From Verrucomicrobia bacterium UBA3750 (lineage in GTDB: Bacteria; Verrucomicrobiota; Kiritimatiellia; RFP12; UBA1067), in assembly GCA_002371755.1 (NCBI GenBank), contig DFGM01000149.1:1-8697 (forward strand): 8,697 nucleotides of DNA, read 5' to 3'. The number at the start of each line of letters is the position of its first letter. Within the stretch, counting starts at the first letter, position 1. The notes beneath the pieces were generated by a model. That model saw nothing but the letters and a program-made list of their open reading frames with translations, was not told the DNA's origin and searched no databases. A program made the position numbers and the translations under genes. Shown piece after piece: positions 1 through 5,137 of the stretch.

Positions 1-215
1 GCCGCCTTGTACGGCTCCTGGATGCGCTGCACCGATTCGACCACATCGAGTGCCTCCAGAAGGCCGATGTCCAGATGCGCCACATCGCCGACGCAGCCGA
101 TTATCGTCTGCATGGAACCCGCGCTTACTTGCGGTTCTATGCCTTTTGCCGAGAGAAGCGCCTTCAGGTTGTCCACCTGCGACTGTTCTGCGTTTTTCTT
201 CAGTAGGATTATCAT
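1..215 (-). CDS. aroF: 3-deoxy-7-phosphoheptulonate (DAHP) synthase, type I-beta, N-terminal part
   Basis: The first 71 codons are visible; the gene runs off the left edge. DAHP synthase condenses phosphoenolpyruvate and erythrose-4-phosphate in the first step of the shikimate pathway in the cytoplasm. The visible part is not the catalytic barrel but the small ferredoxin-like domain that precedes it in Thermotoga-type enzymes. It opens MIILLKKNAEQ, has TIIGCVGD near residues 37-44, and ends VVESVQRIQEPYKA, matching the family pattern in which a VxxVxxxxxPYK stretch leads into the barrel. In characterised relatives this domain mediates feedback inhibition by Phe or Tyr. The start is supported by AAGGAA at 222-227, 6 nt upstream of the ATG. 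The 96 nt between the leader-peptide stop and this start contain a terminator-like hairpin, so transcription is probably attenuated. A bifunctional fusion further downstream cannot be excluded. Confidence 0.85.
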   Translation of the reverse strand, partial: MIILLKKNAEQSQVDNLKALLSAKGIEPQVSAGSMQTIIGCVGDVAHLDIGLLEALDVVESVQRIQEPYKA

Positions 216-240
216 TGCTCGTTCCTTTTGTTTGATTGTG

Positions 241-277
241 AAAAAAGAAGGCCTCGCTCGTTTCCTTGAGCGGGGCC
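241..277 (-). terminator. Attenuator terminator upstream of aroF
   Basis: Read on the minus strand, GGCCCCGCTC (277-268) pairs with GAGCGAGGCC (259-250): nine pairs and one C-A mismatch around an 8-nt loop. It is followed directly by TTCTTTTTT (249-241). This is an intrinsic terminator placed between the leader-peptide stop and the aroF ribosome binding site, so it would end transcription before aroF unless the 5' arm is sequestered. Confidence 0.8.
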
Positions 278-347
278 GCTTCGTTGCTGCTGCATGTATT
301 GGGATTTCAATCAGCCAAAGCACAAACGCCCCGCGTCGGGAAACGCG
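270..347 (-). promoter_or_regulatory. Competing antiterminator and pause-hairpin segments of the aroF attenuator
   Basis: On the minus strand GCGGGGC (334-328) is exactly complementary to GCCCCGC (276-270), which lies inside the 5' arm of the terminator. Pairing of these two would block the terminator. The same upstream segment can instead pair with sequence just before it: CGCG (347-344) with CGCG (335-332), or CCCG (340-337) with CGGG (333-330). This gives the classical 1:2, 2:3 and 3:4 arrangement of amino-acid operon attenuators. A further 6-bp hairpin, AGCCTC with GGGGCT (379-374 and 369-364), lies upstream within the leader reading frame. The pairing was worked out by eye, with no folding energy calculated. 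Confidence 0.65.
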
Positions 348-418
348 AAGAAAAAGCACCAATAGCCCCAAAAGAGGCTCTTGAATACCTGTAGCGTCTT
401 GTGATTTGATTCTTTCAT
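311..418 (-). CDS. Aromatic-amino-acid leader peptide controlling aroF (35 aa)
   Basis: A 36-codon reading frame (including TGA) lies between the aroF promoter and the attenuator terminator. Residues 16-26 read FWGYWCFFFAF, so 8 of 11 consecutive positions are aromatic: five Phe, two Trp and one Tyr. Two further Phe lie at 12 and 34. This composition resembles the enterobacterial pheA and trp leader peptides, whose translation senses charged tRNA rather than producing a functional protein. The aromatic run ends only two codons before the segment that can form the antiterminator. Ribosome stalling at the Trp, Tyr and first Phe codons would leave that segment free, whereas completion to the stop would favour the terminator. 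The predicted 5' leader is only about 10-12 nt and I see no good Shine-Dalgarno sequence before the ATG. That is the main weakness, although rnfA in this window shows the same arrangement. Confidence 0.8.
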   Translation of the reverse strand: MKESNHKTLQVFKSLFWGYWCFFFAFPDAGRLCFG

Positions 419-435
419 GGCTTGAAACAACGCGT

Positions 436-464
436 ATTATACCATTTTCCTCCGCCGCTGTATA
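436..464 (-). promoter_or_regulatory. Promoter of the aroF leader transcript
   Basis: On the minus strand a TATACA -35 element (464-459) and a consensus TATAAT -10 (441-436) are separated by 17 nt. The -10 is preceded by TGG, forming an extended -10. Transcription would begin near 428-430, about 10-12 nt before the leader-peptide ATG. Confidence 0.75.
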
Positions 465-572
465 GGGGGATATTGCAAAAAGTCGAACGCCTCTATGTGC
501 CCCGCGCGGCCACGTGATGTGCTGCGGCGGGCAGGGGGGCTCAGCAGCATTCGAGCCAGGCTTCACGGCCTT

Positions 573-601
573 TTGCAAACCGCCACGGAATATGGTATAA
601 T
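573..601 (+). promoter_or_regulatory. Promoter of the SGNH esterase gene
   Basis: TTGCAA (573-578) and TATAAT (596-601) are separated by 17 nt, again with TGG just before the -10. The predicted start near 608 gives a leader of about 25 nt. The promoter diverges from the aroF leader promoter. In the stretch between them (465-572) I see no gene and only a weak possible hairpin, TGCTGC with GCAGCA. Confidence 0.75.
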
Positions 602-632
602 ATTCGGCAATCAGAAACGATTTGGAGGCGAA

Positions 633-1550
633 ATGACGGTGAAAACACTGGTTGCGGCGCTTGCGGCATCCCTTTCCGGGTTGCTTTGCGCCGATATATA
701 CATGGCGGGAGATTCCACCATGTGCAACTACAACCCCGAGCGGCAGTATCCGCAGCAGGGTTGGGGCCAGGCTTTGGCCGAATTCATGAAGAACCCAGAC
801 CAACTCCACAACTGGGCCATAGGCGGGCGCTCGGCAAAGTCGTTCAAGAACGAGGGGCGCTGGCAGACGCTTGTGGACGCCCTCAAGCCCGGCGATTGGG
901 TAATCATCGCTTTCGGCCACAACGACGCCAACAAGGCCAAACAAGAGCGTTATTCTTCGCCAGACGACTACAAGGCACTGATGAAAGGTTTCCTCGATGA
1001 CGTAAAGGCGAAAGGTGCGAAGCCGGTTTTGGCGACCTCGATTCCGCACTCTGGCGGTTTCTCCGAGCAGGATGGCGTAATGCATGTGCGCGGCAGCGCG
1101 GCTGGGATCGGCCCTTATGTGGCAAAGACCAAGGAACTGGGCGCGGAGGAGGGCGTACCCGTCCTCGACCTCAACGCCTACGCCGAGGAAAACCTGCCGA
1201 AACTCGGGCTTGAAGCCGCGAATGCGCTGTACATGAGGATAAAGCCGAACGAATACAAGCGTTTTCCTGATGGCAACGCAGACGGTTGCCACACGCGCGA
1301 TACGGGGGCGTTCTTCTATGCGCACGGCGCCGTGATGCTTGCGGCGAAGCAGCGTCTCGGCATATGCAGGCTCTGGAAGAATCCGAAGAAGGTGGTTCAC
1401 ACTCCCGTCGCGTGGGGCGGACCTTCGGGCGAAGTGAAACCTCTCAAGGACGACTTCAGTGCCGAAGAAATCGCCTATGCAAATGAAGACGCGGCGAACA
1501 AAGAAGCCGTCAGAAACGGCCGCACGGGCGGCAAAAAAGCGAAAAAGTAA
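633..1550 (+). CDS. Secreted SGNH/GDSL hydrolase, rhamnogalacturonan acetylesterase-like
   Basis: This 305-residue protein begins with a likely Sec signal peptide (residues 1-20: basic start, Ala/Leu-rich core, cleavage after Cys-Ala). It then shows the SGNH blocks in order: GDSTM with nucleophile Ser28, GGRSAKSF at 64-71 (block II Gly), GHND at 95-98 with Asn97, and DGCH at 217-220 with the Asp/His pair. GWGQALAEF and LKPGDWVIIAFGHND are typical of the rhamnogalacturonan/pectin acetylesterase family (CE12-like), which removes acetyl groups from pectic polysaccharide. The substrate is inferred from family resemblance only. About 50 residues after the fold form a charged tail ending in a Lys-rich GGKKAKK. 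The start at 633 is preferred over an in-frame ATG at 495 because the promoter lies between them, GGAGG (624-628) precedes 633, and only this start puts the signal peptide at the N-terminus. Tkt follows after 75 nt without a clear terminator, so the two may be co-transcribed. Confidence 0.85.
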   Translation: MTVKTLVAALAASLSGLLCADIYMAGDSTMCNYNPERQYPQQGWGQALAEFMKNPDQLHNWAIGGRSAKSFKNEGRWQTLVDALKPGDWVIIAFGHNDANKAKQERYSSPDDYKALMKGFLDDVKAKGAKPVLATSIPHSGGFSEQDGVMHVRGSAAGIGPYVAKTKELGAEEGVPVLDLNAYAEENLPKLGLEAANALYMRIKPNEYKRFPDGNADGCHTRDTGAFFYAHGAVMLAAKQRLGICRLWKNPKKVVHTPVAWGGPSGEVKPLKDDFSAEEIAYANEDAANKEAVRNGRTGGKKAKK

Positions 1551-1625
1551 TTTCAGGCAAGCGGCGCAAAGCGCATCGCAGACCACATACGACACACATC
1601 TATATAATTAAAAGGAGAAAAGAAC

Positions 1626-3569
1626 ATGGCGATAACGAACGAACAGCTCAAGAAGGCGGCGGATACGGTCCGGTGTCTTTGTGCGGACATGATAGATACG
1701 GCCAACAGCGGCCACCCCGGAGCGCCTCTCGGCATGGCGGACATGGCGGTAAGCCTGTGGATAAAGTTCCTGAACTACGCTCCCGCCGACCCGAAATGGC
1801 CGGGACGCGACAGGCTCGTTTTCTCTGGCGGCCACGCTTCGAGCCTCGTCTACGCGCTCAACCATCTCGCCGGAACGGGCAACCTTTCCATCGATGAGCT
1901 CAAGACGTTCCGCCAGATTGATTCGCGTTGCGCGGGCCATCCCGAGCGCGGCGTCTCGCCCGGCGTTGAAGTGACGACGGGGCCGCTCGGCCAGGGTCTT
2001 GCCATGGCGGTGGGCCTCGCCCTTGCCGCGAAAAAGGCGAAGACCGGCAACAAGACATGGGTCTTCTGCGGCGATGGCGACATGGAAGAAGGCATCAGCC
2101 ACGAGGCGTGTTCGCTGGCAGGCACGCTCAAACTCGACGATCTCATCGCCGTCTACGACTACAACGACATCACCATCGAGGGCAACGCCACGCTTTCAAT
2201 GGCGGACGATCCGAAGAAGCGTTTCGAAAGCTACGGCTGGAAGGTGCTCACCTGCGACGGCCACGATTACGACGCCATCGACAAGACATTCCGCAAGGCG
2301 TTGAAGACGTCGGGCCAACCCGTGCTCGTAATCGCAAAGACGCACATCGGTTGCGGAGCGCCCACCAAGCATGATTCGCCCCACTGCCACGGTTCGCCGC
2401 TTGGCGCGGAAGAGACCGCCGCGATGAAGAAGGCTCTCGGCTTCGACCCCGAAAAGTCATTCCATGTGGACGAGGATGTCTACGCGCTTTTCGCGGAGAA
2501 GGCGACCCGGATGCAGCGTCTCGCCCGCCGTTGGCGCAGGCAGAACCCCGCCGTCACGGGCGAGGTGAAGGCTCCCGACTACATGAAAATGATGGCGGCG
2601 CTTCCCAAGTACGAACCGGGCGGCAAGCCGCAGGCTACGCGCAACGTGTGCGGCGAGGTGATGAACGCGCTCGCGCCCGTCGTGCCCGAACTCTTCGGCG
2701 GCTCCGCCGACCTCGCGCCCAGCAACAAGACCGAGCTCAAGGGCTTCGGCTTCCTCGCCCCCGGCGACTTCACGGGCCGCAACATCCACTACGGCATCCG
2801 CGAAATCGGCATGAGCGCCATCGCCAACGGCATTACCGCTTTCGGCGGATTCAGGGGATTCGGCGCCACGTTCTTCGTGTTCTCCGACTACTGCAAGCCC
2901 GCGATACGCCTCGCCGCCCTTATGGAACTGCCAACCATCTGGGTGTTCTCGCACGATTCGTTCTATGTGGGCGAGGATGGACCCACCCATGAGCCGGTGG
3001 AACAGCTCGCCTCCCTGCGCGTCGTGCCCAACCTCACAGTGTTCCGTCCTGCCGACGCCAACGAGACGGCGTATTGCTGGGTGGAAATGCTGCTCAAGAC
3101 GAACGGACCTAGCTGCATTCTCACGACCCGCCAGAACCTGCCCATCCTCGAAGGGGTGCGGCACGATGGCGTCGCGAAGGGCGCGTATATCATCTACCAG
3201 TCCGGCTCGCAGGGCGTCGATACGATTCTCTTCATCGCCTCGGGAAGCGAAGTGGCGCTTTGCGTGGAGGCGGCGAAGGCGCTCGCCGCGGACGGCCGCG
3301 CCGTGCGCGTCGTTTCCATGCCGTCGCAGGAGCTCTTCCTCGCGCAGAAGAGGGCGTACCGCGACGACATCCTGCCCGAATTCATGAAGCGCCGCGTAAT
3401 CGTCGAGGCGGCGAGCCGTTTCGGCTGGGACCGCTTCCGCCTCGATTGGAAGACGACGAAGTTCATCACCATGGACGATTTCGGCGCCTCGGGGCCCTAC
3501 AAGCAGCTCGCGGAGAAGTTCGGCTTTACTGTGGAGAACGTGCTCGCCGCCGCCCGCGACTTGGGCTAA
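1626..3569 (+). CDS. tkt: Transketolase
   Basis: A complete 647-residue transketolase, close to the usual 660. It transfers two-carbon ketol units between sugar phosphates in the non-oxidative pentose phosphate pathway, using thiamine diphosphate and a divalent cation. Visible motifs: SGHPGAPLG with His30, GHPE and TGPLGQG in the N-terminal cofactor domain, the diphosphate motif GDGDMEEG (149-156) through to Asn180, and GGSADLAPSN opening the pyrimidine-binding domain. The catalytic Glu393 sits in HYGIREIGM; the E. coli enzymes have REFGM here, so the Ile is not alarming. HDSFYVGEDGPTHEP at 443-457 and the C-terminal FGASGPYKQLAEKFGFT are also typical. Strong ribosome binding site AAAGGAG (1611-1617). 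Its product erythrose-4-phosphate is a substrate of the DAHP synthase at the left end, though that gene is divergent and separately controlled. A strong hairpin follows the stop. Confidence 0.97.
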   Translation: MAITNEQLKKAADTVRCLCADMIDTANSGHPGAPLGMADMAVSLWIKFLNYAPADPKWPGRDRLVFSGGHASSLVYALNHLAGTGNLSIDELKTFRQIDSRCAGHPERGVSPGVEVTTGPLGQGLAMAVGLALAAKKAKTGNKTWVFCGDGDMEEGISHEACSLAGTLKLDDLIAVYDYNDITIEGNATLSMADDPKKRFESYGWKVLTCDGHDYDAIDKTFRKALKTSGQPVLVIAKTHIGCGAPTKHDSPHCHGSPLGAEETAAMKKALGFDPEKSFHVDEDVYALFAEKATRMQRLARRWRRQNPAVTGEVKAPDYMKMMAALPKYEPGGKPQATRNVCGEVMNALAPVVPELFGGSADLAPSNKTELKGFGFLAPGDFTGRNIHYGIREIGMSAIANGITAFGGFRGFGATFFVFSDYCKPAIRLAALMELPTIWVFSHDSFYVGEDGPTHEPVEQLASLRVVPNLTVFRPADANETAYCWVEMLLKTNGPSCILTTRQNLPILEGVRHDGVAKGAYIIYQSGSQGVDTILFIASGSEVALCVEAAKALAADGRAVRVVSMPSQELFLAQKRAYRDDILPEFMKRRVIVEAASRFGWDRFRLDWKTTKFITMDDFGASGPYKQLAEKFGFTVENVLAAARDLG

Positions 3570-3580
3570 AGGGGCATCAA

Positions 3581-3620
3581 TCCGGCGCGGCGCCAAACCC
3601 GCAAGCGGCGCCGCGCCGGA
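3581..3620 (+). terminator. Perfect 14-bp hairpin after tkt, likely transcription stop or mRNA 3' end
   Basis: TCCGGCGCGGCGCC (3581-3594) and GGCGCCGCGCCGGA (3607-3620) are exact reverse complements around a 12-nt loop, starting 11 nt after the tkt stop. No T-tract follows (AATTACCATT), so it is not a textbook intrinsic terminator. It may act with Rho, stabilise the tkt 3' end, or insulate tkt from the rnf promoter immediately downstream. Confidence 0.6.
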
Positions 3621-3628
3621 AATTACCA

Positions 3629-3658
3629 TTGTCTAACCAAACCGGGTTATGCTATAAT
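3629..3658 (+). promoter_or_regulatory. Promoter of the rnf operon
   Basis: TTGTCT (3629-3634) and consensus TATAAT (3653-3658) are spaced by 18 nt, with TGC before the -10 making an extended -10. The -10 ends only 10 nt before the rnfA ATG, so transcription would start at about 3665 and give an almost leaderless mRNA. Confidence 0.7.
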
Positions 3659-3668
3659 TCGCACTACT

Positions 3669-4256
3669 ATGAGCTACTACCTGATGATACTGGTCGGCGC
3701 CGTGCTTGTGAACAACTTCGTTCTGAGCCGGTTTCTCGGTTGCTGTCCCTTCCTGGGAGTCTCCAAAAAGACGGAGACGGCACTCGGCATGTCTGGCGCG
3801 GTCGTATTTGTGATGACGATCGCTTCGGCGGTCACGTGGTGCCTTGACCATTGGCTCCTCGCGCCGAACAACCTCGGCTACATCCACACGCTCGCGTTCA
3901 TACTGGTGATTGCGGCGCTGGTGCAGTTCATAGATATCGCGATGAAGCGCTTCCTGCCGCCGCTTCACGCCGCACTCGGCATCTTCCTGCCGCTCATCAC
4001 GACGAATTGCGCCGTTCTGGGTGCGGCGGAAATCAACTGCAAGCAGGGCACGGGCTTTTTCGAGGCGGTGTTCTTCTCGTTTTCGGCGGCAATCGGTTTC
4101 GGCTTCGCGCTTGTGCTCTTTTCCGGGATACGCGAGAAGCTTGCGCACGCGAACCCGCCGCGCTGTTTCAGGGGAATCGCCATGGCGCTCGTCACGGGCG
4201 GGCTTCTCTCTCTCGCGTTCATGGGCTTTTCCGGTCTCGTGAAACTGCCTTACTGA
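3669..4256 (+). CDS. rnfA: Rnf electron transport complex subunit A
   Basis: A 195-residue integral membrane protein with about six hydrophobic segments, matching RnfA/RsxA along its full length. Diagnostic stretches are VLVNNFVLSRFLGCCPFLGV near the N-terminus, TLAFILVIAALVQF, LGIFLPLITTNCAVLG and the C-terminal LSLAFMGFSGLVKL. In Rnf/NQR complexes RnfA and its homologue RnfE form an inverted pair that carries electrons across the membrane on a [2Fe-2S] centre held by cysteines from both subunits. The corresponding cysteines here are Cys26 and Cys114, with an extra Cys25 beside the first. The start is supported by alignment with the known N-terminus (MTDYLLLFVG in E. coli RsxA). No Shine-Dalgarno sequence precedes it and the promoter -10 lies 10 nt upstream, so translation is probably leaderless or nearly so. 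First gene of the operon; rnfB follows after 37 nt. Confidence 0.95.
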   Translation: MSYYLMILVGAVLVNNFVLSRFLGCCPFLGVSKKTETALGMSGAVVFVMTIASAVTWCLDHWLLAPNNLGYIHTLAFILVIAALVQFIDIAMKRFLPPLHAALGIFLPLITTNCAVLGAAEINCKQGTGFFEAVFFSFSAAIGFGFALVLFSGIREKLAHANPPRCFRGIAMALVTGGLLSLAFMGFSGLVKLPY

Positions 4257-4293
4257 GAAACGCCACACTCGTATATATAAAGGAGAAGGAAAC

Positions 4294-5103
4294 ATGACTG
4301 TAGCTATCGTGTGCATTGCGGGCATCGGACTTGTCGCGGCAATCGCGCTTGCGTTGGCCGACAAGTATCTCGCCGTGCGTGAAGACCCGCGCATCGGCAT
4401 GGTCACGGCCGTCTTGCCTGGCGCCAACTGCGGCGGTTGCGGCTTCGCGGGTTGCGACGGCTATGCGCGTGCGCTTGTCGCCGGCACCGCGCCCAACGGA
4501 GCCTGTGCGGCAGGTGGCGATGCCTGCGCCCAGGCTTGCGCGAAGATTCTCGGTGTCGAGGCTGCCGCCACCGAAAAGCGCGTCGCGCTCGTCAAGTGCT
4601 GCGGCACAAGAAGCGAGGCTATTCGCGTGGGCGACTACAATGGCATCTGCGATTGCAACGTGGCCGCCGCCACTGCGGGCGGCGACAAGGGCTGCCGCTA
4701 CGGCTGCCTCGGCTACGGCGCATGCGCCAACGTCTGCCCGAAGAACGCCATCAGCATACACGACGGCCTTGCCAAAGTCGACAAGCGCCTTTGCATCGGC
4801 TGCGGCAAGTGCGTGAAAGCGTGCCCCAAGCACCTTATCGAGCTTGTCCCCGCTTCCGCCACCATCCACGTGCTTTGCAACAATCCGGACAAGGGGCCTT
4901 CAGTCCGCAAGGTGTGCGGCGTCGGCTGCATGGGTTGCCACATGTGCGAAAGGCTTTCCGGCGGCAAGGAGGCCGGCCACTTCAAGTTCGACGGCTTCCT
5001 CGCCAAGGTAAACTACTCCAATCCCCCCGAAGACGCGGCAATCGTGGCCAAGTGCCCCGCGAAGTGCATGATCGAGGACCCGCATTTCGAAAGCGGCCAC
5101 TGA
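4294..5103 (+). CDS. rnfB: Rnf electron transport complex subunit B (multi-cluster ferredoxin subunit)
   Basis: RnfB takes electrons from reduced ferredoxin at the cytoplasmic face of the membrane. The 269-residue protein has an N-terminal membrane anchor (about 3-22) and the four-cysteine cluster motif Cys46-x2-Cys49-x4-Cys54-x16-Cys71. A ferredoxin domain with two [4Fe-4S] motifs follows (Cys134, 138, 144, 148-Pro and Cys167, 170, 173, 177-Pro). The C-terminal extension resembles the additional ferredoxin module of clostridial RnfB, from DKGPSVRKVCGVGC onward. There Cys212, 215 and 218 and Cys254-Pro remain, but the fourth Cys of the first motif is Ser222 and the first three of the second are Pro, Asp and Ile by position. 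That would leave one cluster rather than two. Strong ribosome binding site (AAAGGAG) before the ATG. rnfC follows after 34 nt. Confidence 0.95.
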   Translation: MTVAIVCIAGIGLVAAIALALADKYLAVREDPRIGMVTAVLPGANCGGCGFAGCDGYARALVAGTAPNGACAAGGDACAQACAKILGVEAAATEKRVALVKCCGTRSEAIRVGDYNGICDCNVAAATAGGDKGCRYGCLGYGACANVCPKNAISIHDGLAKVDKRLCIGCGKCVKACPKHLIELVPASATIHVLCNNPDKGPSVRKVCGVGCMGCHMCERLSGGKEAGHFKFDGFLAKVNYSNPPEDAAIVAKCPAKCMIEDPHFESGH

Positions 5104-5137
5104 GTGAGGTACAACGAGAGAAGGGAAGCGAAAAGCG

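Noticed and set aside
7..384. 125-codon plus-strand open frame at the left end
   Set aside because: It is antisense to the aroF N-terminus and its attenuator, both of which have specific supporting features on the minus strand.
495..632. In-frame ATG at 495 that would extend the esterase by 46 residues
   Set aside because: The extension covers the predicted promoter (573-601), has no good ribosome binding site, and would bury the signal peptide inside the protein.
1603..1608. TATAAT just upstream of tkt as a promoter
   Set aside because: No acceptable -35 element lies 16-18 nt upstream, and transcription from it would start inside the tkt ribosome binding site. The similar TATATAA before the rnfB ribosome binding site suggests it is just an AT-rich pre-Shine-Dalgarno stretch.
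2796..2810. REIGM in transketolase instead of the REHAM/REHGM of yeast-type enzymes
   Set aside because: The catalytic Glu is intact, and E. coli transketolase has REFGM at this place, so the His is not universal.
2457..3629. 390-codon open frame antisense to tkt
   Set aside because: Same reasoning: low-complexity reverse-frame translation opposite a well-conserved transketolase.
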